64,000 bases of DNA from Mycolicibacterium parafortuitum (GTDB lineage: Bacteria; Actinomycetota; Actinomycetes; Mycobacteriales; Mycobacteriaceae). Made by a program: the position numbers and the translations under genes. Of the stretch, positions 16,405 to 24,913 are shown one piece after another. Numbering within the stretch: position 1 is the stretch's first letter; each line of letters starts with the position of its first letter. The notes below the pieces were generated by a model. It saw nothing but the letters and a program-made list of their open reading frames with translations, did not search any database and was not told the DNA's origin. Location of the stretch: contig NZ_AP022598.1 in the NCBI RefSeq assembly GCF_010725485.1, positions 2,170,001-2,234,000 of the forward strand. The letters run 5' to 3'.

Positions 16405-17288
16405 TTCGACTCCTTCTGTGCCTCTGCGAACTTGCGCACCGCCGCTTGGTAATCGGCTTCGCTGCCCGACAGATAGGTCTTGACGAACTCGGCCCAGGTC
16501 TCGTCGGAGCCGGCCGCCTCGGCGTAGTGGCGCTGGAACTTCTCGTCGCGGCGGTAGTCGGGTTCGGCGGTGGTGAAGTGAGCGCCGTTGGGGGCTTCGA
16601 CGACGGTGTCGACCATCATCCGGTTGACCAACAAAGCTTGGGGTGGAACGGATTTGACCAGTTCCTCGGTCGACACCACCTTTTCCACCGACAGCAGGCG
16701 CTTCTGCGCGGACATCAGGAACAGGTCGTCGAAGTACGGATCGATGCCAGTGTACGCGGCATTTCCCTGTGCGTCACCGAGATTCAGGTGCACCAATGCG
16801 ACGTCGAGGTTCAGCGCGGGCATCGCGACGAGTTCCTCGTAGCCGTCACCAGTGGGGTAGGGAGACTTCACGGTCTTGAGTTCGTCGCCCCAGAACGCGC
16901 GCACGTCGCTGCCCAGACCGGCGCGGATCGGCAGGAACGGCAGCCGCTGGGCGGCCGCCTGCAGCCCGCAGCGCAGCATGCCCTCGTCCATCTCCCTGGC
17001 CTCGATCGCGCCCGAGGTGCGTGCTTTCGAAAACCACGGGTCGTAGAACGGTGGCGAGTCGAGCGACACGAAACCGTAGTAGGCCCGCTTGACCTTGCCT
17101 GCCGAACACAGCAGGCCGAGATCCGGTCCGCCGTAGGCGACGACGGTCAGGTCGGTGACGTCGGTGCGCAGCAGCGCGCGGATGAACGCCATCGGCTTGC
17201 GCCGTGAGCCCCAGCCGCCGATCCCGATGGTCATACCGCTTTCGATCGCGGCGACCGCCTCGTCGAGGGTCGTCCTCTTGTCTGTCAC
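16401..17288 (-). CDS. ipdA: COCHEA-CoA hydrolase subunit IpdA
   Basis: 295 residues of the alpha-subunit CoA-transferase type (Rv3551). The N-terminal block KRTTLDEAVAAIESGMTIGI leads into GGWGSRRKPMAFIRALLRTD, the usual glycine-rich CoA-binding entry. The conserved IEAREMDEGML stretch lies in the region where the essential glutamate of IpdA is expected. It forms the ring-cleaving hydrolase with IpdB. The gene overlaps both echA20 (upstream) and ipdB (downstream) by four bases each, a tight KstR2-controlled operon. Confidence 0.9.
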   Translation of the reverse strand: MTDKRTTLDEAVAAIESGMTIGIGGWGSRRKPMAFIRALLRTDVTDLTVVAYGGPDLGLLCSAGKVKRAYYGFVSLDSPPFYDPWFSKARTSGAIEAREMDEGMLRCGLQAAAQRLPFLPIRAGLGSDVRAFWGDELKTVKSPYPTGDGYEELVAMPALNLDVALVHLNLGDAQGNAAYTGIDPYFDDLFLMSAQKRLLSVEKVVSTEELVKSVPPQALLVNRMMVDTVVEAPNGAHFTTAEPDYRRDEKFQRHYAEAAGSDETWAEFVKTYLSGSEADYQAAVRKFAEAQKESK

Positions 17289-18043
17289 TTCTTGGATCCC
17301 TTGTCCGTGCCTGCGAATGCGTCGCGGTGCTCGTCAGAGACACCCGCGAGGTTGAGCTCGAACGTAAAGCCCTGCTCCATGCGGTATCTCGCGGTCACCG
17401 GTTGGACGTCGATGAAGTTCAGCGCTTCCTTGGCGGCGCGGATCACCCGGGTGTCCTTCGAGGCGATGTCGCGGGCGACGCGCAGTGCGGCCTCGTCGAG
17501 GTCGGCGCGCGGCACCACCTCGTGAACCGAGCCGAAGTGGTGCAGCGTCTCGGCGCTCACCGTGGCCGCGGTGAAGAACAGTCGGCGCATCATGTGCTGC
17601 GGGACCAGTCGGGAAAGGTGCGTGGCGGCGCCGAGAGCGCCGCGCTCCACCTCGGGCAGGCCGAACTTCGCGTCGTCGGACGCGACGATCACATCAGAGT
17701 TGCCGACGAGGCCGATCCCGCCGCCGACGCAGAACCCGTTGACCGCTGCGACGACCGGCACGGCGCATTCATAGACCGCCCGGAAGGCTTCGTAGCAGCC
17801 GCGATTGGCGTCGATGAGGGCGGTGAACCCGTCGGTGTTCTGCATCTCCTTGATGTCGACACCGGCGTTGAAGCCACGCCCCTCGGCGCGAAGGATCACC
17901 ACATGGGTGCTCCGGTCGCGGCCGGCGGCGGTGATGGTGTCGGCGAGTTCGAACCAGCCGCGGGACGGGATGGCGTTGACCGGTGGGTAGTCGACGGTCA
18001 CCGCGACGATGCCCGGTTCCACGGTCTTTGTGGTGATTGGCAT
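17285..18043 (-). CDS. echA20: EchA20, crotonase-fold ring-D hydrolase
   Basis: 252 residues with the crotonase fold: VDYPPVNAIPSRGWFELADT at the N-terminus, the oxyanion-hole block GFNAGVDIKEM and CVGGGIGLVGNSDVIVAS in the active-site helix. EchA20 (Rv3550) uses hydrolysis rather than hydration to open ring D of HIEC-CoA, giving COCHEA-CoA, the IpdAB substrate. The ATG at 18043 was chosen because it lies just downstream of the KstR2 box; longer in-frame extensions run through that operator. It is divergent from the Rv3549c homologue. Confidence 0.9.
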   Translation of the reverse strand: MPITTKTVEPGIVAVTVDYPPVNAIPSRGWFELADTITAAGRDRSTHVVILRAEGRGFNAGVDIKEMQNTDGFTALIDANRGCYEAFRAVYECAVPVVAAVNGFCVGGGIGLVGNSDVIVASDDAKFGLPEVERGALGAATHLSRLVPQHMMRRLFFTAATVSAETLHHFGSVHEVVPRADLDEAALRVARDIASKDTRVIRAAKEALNFIDVQPVTARYRMEQGFTFELNLAGVSDEHRDAFAGTDKGSKK

Positions 18044-18066
18044 GCAAACTCCTGGGTCGCTACCTA

Positions 18067-18080
18067 AGCAAGCACTTGCT
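18067..18080. promoter_or_regulatory. KstR2 operator between echA20 and the Rv3549c homologue
   Basis: AGCAAGCACTTGCT is a full match to AnCAAGnnCTTGnT, extended to a 16-bp palindrome when flanking A/T are counted (18066-18081). It lies 23 bp from one start and 15 bp from the other, so one site can control both divergent operons. Confidence 0.93.
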
Positions 18081-18095
18081 TGGTACGCTAGCACA

Positions 18096-18896
18096 GTGAC
18101 TGACGCCGTCGACAGGGCCGTTTCCGGCCAAAGCGCCATTGCACTCGGCCTCGCCGGACGCGTTGCCCTTGTGACGGGAGGCGTGCGCGGCGTCGGAGCC
18201 GGCATCAGCAAGGTCCTCACCGAGCAGGGCGCAACGGTGGTGACGTGTGCCCGACGCCCCGTCGAGGGTTCGCCGTACGAGTTCCGCCCGTGCGACATCC
18301 GCGACGACGACGCCGTCAAGGTGCTCATCGACGGGATCGCGGCCGACCACGGCCACCTCGACATCGTGGTCAACAACGCGGGCGGGTCTCCGTATGTGCC
18401 CGCGGCCGAAGCCTCCGCGAAGTTCAGCACCAAGATCGTCGAATTGAATCTTCTTGGCGCGCTGTCGGTTTCCGTCCACGCCAACGCCGTGATGCAGAAG
18501 CAGGCGGCGGGCGGCTCGATCGTGAACATCACCAGTGTCAGCGGCAGAAGGCCCACCCCCGGCACCGTCGCCTACGGTGCGGCGAAGGCCGGTATGGAGA
18601 GTATGACGTCGACCCTCGCCGTCGAATGGGCGCCGAAGGTCCGGGTCAACTCGGTGGTGGTGGGCATGGTGGAGACCGAACAGTCCGAACTGTTCTACGG
18701 TGACGCCGAGTCGATCGCCGCGATCTCGAAGAACGTGCCACTGGGCCGCCTCGCCCGGCCCGATGACATCGGCTGGGCCGCAGCATTTCTGGTCTCAGAT
18801 GTGGCTTCTTACATCAGCGGTGCGTCGCTGGAGGTGCACGGCGGAGGAGAGCCGCCGCACTATCTGTCGACCACCACTGCCGACATCGCCAAGTAA
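18096..18896 (+). CDS. Short-chain dehydrogenase (Rv3549c homologue)
   Basis: About 266 residues from the GTG at 18096. This start is chosen because the KstR2 box ends 15 bp upstream and the in-frame extension crosses it. Cofactor loop TGGVRGVGAG, then NNAGG, a Ser followed by YGAAK as the catalytic YxxxK, and the C-terminal FLVSDVASYISGASLEV. A classical SDR in the KstR2 regulon, presumably acting on a C/D-ring-derived hydroxyacyl- or ketoacyl-CoA. The precise step is not assigned. Followed after 30 bp by a second SDR gene. Confidence 0.87.
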   Translation: MTDAVDRAVSGQSAIALGLAGRVALVTGGVRGVGAGISKVLTEQGATVVTCARRPVEGSPYEFRPCDIRDDDAVKVLIDGIAADHGHLDIVVNNAGGSPYVPAAEASAKFSTKIVELNLLGALSVSVHANAVMQKQAAGGSIVNITSVSGRRPTPGTVAYGAAKAGMESMTSTLAVEWAPKVRVNSVVVGMVETEQSELFYGDAESIAAISKNVPLGRLARPDDIGWAAAFLVSDVASYISGASLEVHGGGEPPHYLSTTTADIAK

Positions 18897-18926
18897 CGGC
18901 GACTTCCGAACGAAGGAGTTTTAGGG

Positions 18927-19832
18927 ATGGGACTGCTGGACGGCCGCGTGGTCATCGTGACGGGTGCCGGTGGCGGAATCGGGCGCGCGCACGCGCTGGC
19001 GTTCGCCGCCGAGGGAGCCCGTGTCGTGGTCAACGACATCGGTGTCGGACTCGACGGTTCGCCCGCCGGCGGCGGTAGTGCCGCGCAGGCGGTGGTCGAC
19101 GAGATCGTCGCCGCCGGGGGAGAGGCCGTGACCAGTGGCGCCAACGTCGCCGACTGGGCGCAGGCCGAGGGTCTCATCCAGACCGCGGTGGACTCCTTCG
19201 GCGGACTCGACGTGCTGGTGAACAACGCAGGCATCGTCCGTGACCGGATGTTCGCCAACACCAGCGAGGACGAGTTCGACGCGGTGATCGCCGTGCACCT
19301 CAAGGGGCACTTCGCGACGATGAAGCACGCCGCGGCGTACTGGCGGGCCAAGTCCAAGGCCGGCGAGACCGTCGACGCGCGGATCATCAACACCAGTTCC
19401 GGTGCCGGCCTGCAGGGCAGCGTCGGGCAGGCCAACTACAGCGCCGCCAAGGCTGGGATCGCGGCGCTGACGCTGGTGGCCGCGGCAGAGATGGGTCGCT
19501 ACGGCGTCAGCGTCAACGCGATCGCGCCGTCTGCGCGCACGCGCATGACCGAGACGGTGTTCGCGGACATGATGGCCACCCAGGACCGGGAGTTCGACGC
19601 GATGGCGCCCGAGAACATCTCGCCGTTGGTGGTGTGGCTCGGCAGCGTCGAGTCCCGCGATGTCACCGGCAAGATGTTCGAGGTCGAAGGCGGCAAGATC
19701 CGGGTCGCCGAAGGATGGGCCCACGGCCCGGAGATCGACAAGGGTGCGCGGTGGGACCCGGCCGAACTGGGGCCCGTCGTCAGTGATCTGCTCGCGAAGG
19801 CGCGCACCCCGGTGCCGGTGTACGGCGCCTGA
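18927..19832 (+). CDS. Short-chain dehydrogenase (Rv3548c homologue)
   Basis: 301 residues with TGAGGGIGRAHALAFAAEGA at the cofactor site, NNAGI, the catalytic Ser in NTSSGAGLQGS and YSAAKAG. This longer SDR type resembles the dehydrogenase domain of peroxisomal multifunctional enzyme type 2. It follows the Rv3549c homologue as the second gene of the KstR2-controlled operon, with AAGGAG upstream of its ATG. Likely a beta-hydroxyacyl-CoA dehydrogenase; the substrate is inferred only from regulon membership. Confidence 0.87.
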   Translation: MGLLDGRVVIVTGAGGGIGRAHALAFAAEGARVVVNDIGVGLDGSPAGGGSAAQAVVDEIVAAGGEAVTSGANVADWAQAEGLIQTAVDSFGGLDVLVNNAGIVRDRMFANTSEDEFDAVIAVHLKGHFATMKHAAAYWRAKSKAGETVDARIINTSSGAGLQGSVGQANYSAAKAGIAALTLVAAAEMGRYGVSVNAIAPSARTRMTETVFADMMATQDREFDAMAPENISPLVVWLGSVESRDVTGKMFEVEGGKIRVAEGWAHGPEIDKGARWDPAELGPVVSDLLAKARTPVPVYGA

Positions 19833-19838
19833 TCGGCG

Positions 19839-20534
19839 CTACGCGCTGAAGATGCGATTGCTCGCCAGCTGGGCGAGATCGCGCAACGTGTTGACGTGAC
19901 CTGAGGTCCATTCACGCGGGTGGGTGTCCCAGACGCACAGCGTGCCGATCGCATGCTCATGGGTATCGATCAACGGGATACCGAGATAGGCGACGACGGT
20001 GCCGTCGGTGACCGCGGGGTTGTCCTTCAGTACCGGGTCGATGCGGGCGTCGGTGATCACCAGCGGCTCCCCTGTGGCGACCGCGTACCGGCACACCGAA
20101 CGGTCCAGCGAGGTCTGCCGCTCTTCGGGGGAATTCCCGGCGGCCCCGTGCAGCGCGACGAAAAACTGTCGATCGCGATCCACCAACGTCACGGCGGCAC
20201 CGGGTGTGGCCAGTGCGGTGGCGGCCATATCCGCGATCCGGTCGTAGGCGACTTCCCGTGGCGCGTCGAGCAATCCTGTCGCATGAAGTGCCCGCAAACG
20301 CTCGGGATCGGCGACGACAGGATCGGGGGCGTTGGCGTACCCGGGGACGGCGATACCGGCACCGGTGAGGTGGGCGAGCAAATCTCCGGTGTCGCCGTGT
20401 CGACGCGTGACGTCGTCCATCAGTCGGGCTGCGACGGCTTGGGCTACATATGCATCGACCGATTGCCCCGCTTTGCCGGCCTGATCTGCCAGCGCGCTGT
20501 GGAGCCAGTCGTCGAAACCGGCGAGGGGGATCAC
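19839..20534 (-). CDS. GAF-domain sensor-like protein
   Basis: 231 residues. The N-terminal ~60 residues (GFDDWLHSALADQAGKAGQS) look like a small helical or ribbon-helix-helix-like segment. Residues about 80-225 form a GAF domain, recognisable by RLRALHATGLLDAPREVAYD, VTLVDRDRQFF, ERQTSLDRSVCRYAVATGEP and YLGIPLID. Such free-standing GAF proteins bind small ligands or sense redox state. It converges on the SDR operon with only six bases between stops and is divergent from the glycosyltransferase at 20660. The ligand and role are unknown. Confidence 0.75.
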   Translation of the reverse strand: MIPLAGFDDWLHSALADQAGKAGQSVDAYVAQAVAARLMDDVTRRHGDTGDLLAHLTGAGIAVPGYANAPDPVVADPERLRALHATGLLDAPREVAYDRIADMAATALATPGAAVTLVDRDRQFFVALHGAAGNSPEERQTSLDRSVCRYAVATGEPLVITDARIDPVLKDNPAVTDGTVVAYLGIPLIDTHEHAIGTLCVWDTHPREWTSGHVNTLRDLAQLASNRIFSA

Positions 20535-20659
20535 ACCGAAACCATAACGATTGGACGATGTGCGTGCGGCGGAAAGTCGATTGCGGCGACCGGCAAAGGG
20601 CCTCAGCGTCGTGGGCCGCCCGGGTAGGATCGGGGCTCGATTTCAGGTGAAGGATGCCG

Positions 20660-21757
20660 ATGAAGTTTGCGTTCCTGACCGAGGTGTATTTCCCGCACGT
20701 CGGTGGCCAGGAGGTGTTCTTCCAAGAGTTGGCCGAGGCGATGGTGCGCCGCGGCCACCAGGTCGACGTTCATTGCATCGGACATGAGCCGGGGTTGCCG
20801 ACCGACGAGATGCTCAACGGTGTCAGAGTCCATCGGCATACAAACCGGGGTCGCTATATGAAGCCGCGGATCTCCGCCCTGCGGCGGGACTGGTCGGACA
20901 TCGTCAAGTTCAGTGCCGACGTCCGCCGGATGGCCATCGATGAAGAGCACGACTTCTTCTTGATGAACCAATGGCCGCTGCTGCACATCCCGGCGCTCCC
21001 CAAGGAGGTGCGCGCACGCAGCGCCATCCACTGGTGCGAGATCCGGGAGGACCGGCTGTTGCGGGTGCTGCAGGCGCAGCTACCTAAAGTGGTCGGGATG
21101 AACTTCGCCGTCAGCGAAGCGGTCGCTGCGGCGATACGCCAACAGTCGCAACGTGATTGCGGTGTGCTTCCCAGCGGGATCGTCGCTTCGCGATACCGGT
21201 CGGTGACGCGCCAGGACCGCTCGGGTGTGCTCTACGTCGGGCGGCTGGCGCCGCACAAGAACCTGCCGTTGCTCATCGACGCCTTCGAGATCGCCGCGGG
21301 CCGTGGATTCGCCGGCGATCTGGTGATCGCGGGTAACGGCCCCTCGCGGGACGAGATCGACGACTGTGCACGTAGGTCGAAGCTCTCCTCGCGCATCCAC
21401 GTGCTCGGCTCGGTGGACGAGGACCAAAAGATCGATCTGTTGTCCCGCGCTGCTGTGCTCGGAATGCCCAGCCGTCGCGAGGGTTTCCCTCGGGTGATCG
21501 CCGAGGCCATGGCCAGTGGACTGCCCGTGGTGACCGCCGACTTCGCGGAGAACGGTGCCCGCGATGTGGTCCGCCAGTACGGATGCGGGGTCGTGTGTGG
21601 GACCGAGCCGGTCGATTTCGCCGAAGCGCTTCTGGCGGCGGCCGAGAACTGGGAAGGTTTCTCGCAGGCGGGGCTCAACGGTGCGCAATCACTGGATTGG
21701 GCTCATGTCGCCGAAACACTGGAAGAGCAGGCGTCCGCAGTCGCGGGACGCATTTAG
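20660..21757 (+). CDS. GT4-family glycosyltransferase (exopolysaccharide part 2)
   Basis: 365 residues with a GT-B fold. The N-terminal MKFAFLTEVYFPHVGGQEVF glycine-turn block is followed by VLYVGRLAPHKNLPLLIDAF at the inter-domain junction. The donor-binding E-x7-E block is PSRREGFPRVIAEAMASGLP. The start at 20660 has AAGG six bases upstream; the ATG at 20654 leaves no spacing. It is the first of three plus-strand genes for polymer assembly. A retaining transferase using a nucleotide-sugar donor is expected, but sugar and acceptor are unknown. Confidence 0.85.
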   Translation: MKFAFLTEVYFPHVGGQEVFFQELAEAMVRRGHQVDVHCIGHEPGLPTDEMLNGVRVHRHTNRGRYMKPRISALRRDWSDIVKFSADVRRMAIDEEHDFFLMNQWPLLHIPALPKEVRARSAIHWCEIREDRLLRVLQAQLPKVVGMNFAVSEAVAAAIRQQSQRDCGVLPSGIVASRYRSVTRQDRSGVLYVGRLAPHKNLPLLIDAFEIAAGRGFAGDLVIAGNGPSRDEIDDCARRSKLSSRIHVLGSVDEDQKIDLLSRAAVLGMPSRREGFPRVIAEAMASGLPVVTADFAENGARDVVRQYGCGVVCGTEPVDFAEALLAAAENWEGFSQAGLNGAQSLDWAHVAETLEEQASAVAGRI

Positions 21758-21781
21758 CAGTCGACGGATGGGGGACAGTCC

Positions 21782-22735
21782 ATGCGGGTGATGGTCACGG
21801 GCGGTGCCGGCTTTGTCGGCAAGCAGTTGGTTCGCGCCCTCAAGGAGCGCGCCGATGTGCTGGTCGCGGACCTGCTGCGCTACGGCACCCCAGACTGGCT
21901 GCAGGGCGAGTTGGACGGATTCTCCTTCCGGCGGATCGACATCCGGGACGCAGCTGCGACCCGTGCCCTGGTCGAGGACGTCGCCCCGGACGTCATCGTG
22001 CACCTCGCGGCGATCCATTACATCCCCGAATGTGACAGCGATCCCGCCAACGCCGTCGCCACCAACGTCACGGGAACGGTCAACCTGCTGGCCGCCTGCG
22101 CTCCCGGCACCCGTTTCGTGTTCGCGAGCAGTGGCGCCGTGTACCGGCCCGATGAGGCCGATCACCGCGAGCTGGAGTCCGCCGTGGAGCCGGTCGACAT
22201 CTACGGGCACACCAAACTCCAGGGCGAGGTCTACCTTCGCATGCTCGCCGAAAGTCGCGGCCTGGCAGGGGTGATCGTGCGGCTGTTCAACGTCATCGGC
22301 CCGGGCGAGACCAACCCTCACCTGTTGCCCGCGATCGTTGCCCAGTTACGGGACAACCCGGACAGCATCGCGCTCGGCAACATCTGGCCGAAGCGTGACT
22401 ACATCGACGTACTCGACGCCGCAAGTGGCTTCGCCGCGGCAGCACTCGGGTCCGCGCCAGAGCCGGGAGGGTACGAGATCGTCAACCTCGGTGGTGGGCA
22501 ACAGTATTCGGTCAGCGAGATCGTCGACAGGATGCGGTCGGTGCTCGGTTTGGAGTTCGAGGTACGCCAGGACGAACGCCGTATGCGCGCGGTCGATCGC
22601 CCCTTCCTCGGCGCCGACATCACCAGGATTCGCGATATCTTCGGCTGGAGTCCCCAACACCAGCTCGACGAGACGCTCCGGCGGATGTGGGATAACCCCG
22701 ACTTCTTGCCCCAGTTGGAAGGACGACTGACCTAA
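21782..22735 (+). CDS. NAD-dependent nucleotide-sugar epimerase/dehydratase
   Basis: A 317-residue extended SDR. NAD loop GGAGFVG (about residues 7-13), HLAAIHYIPECD, catalytic Ser in ASSGAVY and YGHTK for YxxxK, then RLFNVIGPGETNPH and KRDYIDV in the sugar-nucleotide domain. This pattern is shared by UDP-glucose/GDP-mannose-type epimerases and dehydratases. Without structural comparison the product sugar cannot be named. The ATG follows GGGGA with correct spacing and lies 24 bp after the first GT4 gene. It probably supplies an activated sugar for the neighbouring transferases. Confidence 0.85.
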   Translation: MRVMVTGGAGFVGKQLVRALKERADVLVADLLRYGTPDWLQGELDGFSFRRIDIRDAAATRALVEDVAPDVIVHLAAIHYIPECDSDPANAVATNVTGTVNLLAACAPGTRFVFASSGAVYRPDEADHRELESAVEPVDIYGHTKLQGEVYLRMLAESRGLAGVIVRLFNVIGPGETNPHLLPAIVAQLRDNPDSIALGNIWPKRDYIDVLDAASGFAAAALGSAPEPGGYEIVNLGGGQQYSVSEIVDRMRSVLGLEFEVRQDERRMRAVDRPFLGADITRIRDIFGWSPQHQLDETLRRMWDNPDFLPQLEGRLT

Positions 22736-22738
22736 CCG

Positions 22739-23842
22739 ATGGATCTCCTGTTCGACGCCCGCCACATCCGGCAGAGCGGGATCGGGACGTACATCGAGCT
22801 GCTGCTCCCTGAACTGGAGCAGACATTCGCGCAGCGCGGTCGGTCGCTGGGCGTACTGGTCGGCGAACACACCGCGCCGACGCTGCGCGAAAGCACCACG
22901 GTGGTGGTCGAGCGCGGCGCATCGGCGATGTATTCGCTGGCCGAGCAACGACTCTGGGATCAGGTGCTGCGGTCGGTGAGGCCGCGTAGCTTCTGGGTTC
23001 CGCACTACCCGTTCCCGCTGACCGTACTGCGCCCCGTGCACCGGAAGATGTCGTTGTTTGTGACCGTGCACGACACGATGCACGTGGAGGACAAACAGAT
23101 CAGCGGTATGAGCGCTGTGCGGAAGTACTACGCCCGTGCCATGCTCGAACTCGATGCGCGCCGGAGCCGGATGATCTTCACGCCCTCGCAGGCGACAGTC
23201 GACACGCTGAAGGAGGTCGCGCCGACAGCGCGAACCTGTGTCACCCCGATCCCGGTCGCCGAGGACTGGTTCCGCCCGGCCGACCCAGCCCTCGCTCCCG
23301 TTGCGGGACGGTACATCCTCTATGTCGGGAACGCGAAGTGGCACAAGAACCTTCCCGTGCTGATAGAAGCCTTCGGGGAGATCCGCGATGACGTCCCGCA
23401 CAAACTGGTGATCGCCGGCAGCGGGGAGGCGCTGCGCGGCGGGGACCAACGGGTCACGGAGCTGGCCGCACAGATGGGCGAGCGGGTGGTGGTGATGGGC
23501 CGTCTCGATTTCGAGGTGTTGCGATCGTTGGTGTCGGGCGCCGACCTGCTCGTGATGCCGTCCCTGCACGAAGGCGCAGGTCTGCCTCCCATCGAGGCGA
23601 TGGCCTCGCACACGGCGGTGCTGGCCTCGGACATCCCCTCGTTACGCGAAACCTGCGGCCCCGGTGCCGATTACTTCGATCCCAGGGATCGGCATGGACT
23701 CGCCAGGCTGCTCCGGACCTACTGCGGAGACGCGGGGGCAACCGCCGCACTCGCTGAACGCGGATGGCAGCATGTCACTGCGCGACAATCGAGCATCGAC
23801 TTCAGCGCGGCCGCGCGAGCGGTCGCCGACGAGATCGGTTAG
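22739..23842 (+). CDS. GT4-family glycosyltransferase
   Basis: 367 residues. MDLLFDARHIRQSGIGTYIE at the N-terminus is typical of GT4 mannosyl/rhamnosyl-type transferases. The junction YILYVGNAKWHKNLPVLIEA and the donor block MPSLHEGAGLPPIEAMASH complete the GT-B fold. It starts three bases after the epimerase stop, so the three plus-strand genes are likely one operon. It converges on the glycoside hydrolase gene, with nine bases between stops. Substrate unknown. Confidence 0.85.
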   Translation: MDLLFDARHIRQSGIGTYIELLLPELEQTFAQRGRSLGVLVGEHTAPTLRESTTVVVERGASAMYSLAEQRLWDQVLRSVRPRSFWVPHYPFPLTVLRPVHRKMSLFVTVHDTMHVEDKQISGMSAVRKYYARAMLELDARRSRMIFTPSQATVDTLKEVAPTARTCVTPIPVAEDWFRPADPALAPVAGRYILYVGNAKWHKNLPVLIEAFGEIRDDVPHKLVIAGSGEALRGGDQRVTELAAQMGERVVVMGRLDFEVLRSLVSGADLLVMPSLHEGAGLPPIEAMASHTAVLASDIPSLRETCGPGADYFDPRDRHGLARLLRTYCGDAGATAALAERGWQHVTARQSSIDFSAAARAVADEIG

Positions 23843-23851
23843 CGGACTGCG

Positions 23852-24913
23852 TCAATCGTCCTTGCGCGACGCGGCGAGCAGAAGTTCTATCGCCGCCGCT
23901 TTCGGAGCGAGGTCTTCCCGGAGTACGCCGAAATTCTGCTCGGGATCAGCGAGATCCGTCCCGCCGTCGACGAGTTCGTAGTAGATCAGCGGCCCCGCCC
24001 ACGCCCACTGGTCGAGTTGCCCGCGTGCCTGGAAGAGCGTCGTCGCTTGATCTTCCTCGGATAGGGCGCGGTCAGAAGACCCGGTAGGTGCCCCGAACTC
24101 GGTGATCCAGATCTTTTTTCCGCCGTCGCCGTGGGCGTTCATCACGTCGTGCAGCGCGGGAAGATCGCTGAATCCGCCTAACCTCTGCTGGCTGGGGTCC
24201 AGGGGCAGGGCGGGGTAGCTGTACGGATGCGCGGCGACTCCGTCCGAGAGTTGAGCTGTGCCGTTGTCGTAGAGAAGCTCGAGGAACTCCGTCGGAGAAA
24301 GGCCGGGATCCGGCGCGTCGGGTTGGGTGGTGAGGCCGCCGATCAACACGGTCGCGTCAGGATCGACGTCACGGATCGCGTCGGCGGCCTGGCGGAACAA
24401 CTCACCGTACTCGTCGGCGTCCTGCACCGGCGGCCAGAACTTGCCGGTGTTGGGTTCGTTCCATACCTCCCAGCTGTGAACCCCTCTCGGTGCGTAGCGT
24501 TGCACGACCATGCGGGTGAACTCGGCATAGTCGGACAACCGGTCCGGCCGCTGGTGGCGGCGGTTCTCCGGCGAACTTTCCGTCGAGGAGCGTGCCCAGT
24601 CCGGTGTAAAGGCAATGACGCCAAGCACATTGATACCGTGAGCCTCAGCCTGATCGACCAGCTTGTCGGTGACTGCCCAGTCGTATCGGCCGCGTTCGCT
24701 TTCGATGGCTGACCAGTCCAGGTCGATACGGACCCAATCGGCATCCATGGCTTCCATCAGGTCGAACTGCCGACCCAGGATGGTGTCGTCAACTCCTCGG
24801 TAATGGAGGACCATGCCGATCTCAGCATGCTTCTGCGGTTCCGGCGCTTGGCACGACGTGGCCGCGAAGCAGATGATGAGCACGAGTGCCAGCCGTCGCC
24901 CTATCCGTGTCAT
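23852..24913 (-). CDS. Putative lipoprotein glycoside hydrolase, GH39/PslG-like
   Basis: 353 residues. A short basic N-terminus, a hydrophobic stretch (LALVLIICFAATSC) and Cys followed by Gln suggest lipoprotein processing, though the lipobox (ATSC) is imperfect. The rest is a clan-A (beta/alpha)8 glycosidase: the acid/base Glu lies in VWNEPNTGKFW and the nucleophile Glu in IWITEFGAP. Length and layout resemble PslG, the endo-glycosidase encoded within the Psl exopolysaccharide operon of Pseudomonas, more than true cellulases. The ATG overlaps the stop of the upstream GT2 gene (ATGA). Likely to trim or release the locus-encoded polymer at the cell surface. Confidence 0.75.
   Translation of the reverse strand: MTRIGRRLALVLIICFAATSCQAPEPQKHAEIGMVLHYRGVDDTILGRQFDLMEAMDADWVRIDLDWSAIESERGRYDWAVTDKLVDQAEAHGINVLGVIAFTPDWARSSTESSPENRRHQRPDRLSDYAEFTRMVVQRYAPRGVHSWEVWNEPNTGKFWPPVQDADEYGELFRQAADAIRDVDPDATVLIGGLTTQPDAPDPGLSPTEFLELLYDNGTAQLSDGVAAHPYSYPALPLDPSQQRLGGFSDLPALHDVMNAHGDGGKKIWITEFGAPTGSSDRALSEEDQATTLFQARGQLDQWAWAGPLIYYELVDGGTDLADPEQNFGVLREDLAPKAAAIELLLAASRKDD

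Noticed and set aside
18009..18095. Upstream ATG extension of the Rv3549c homologue
   Set aside because: It crosses the KstR2 operator and overlaps the divergent echA20 start; the GTG at 18096 fits the SDR N-terminus.
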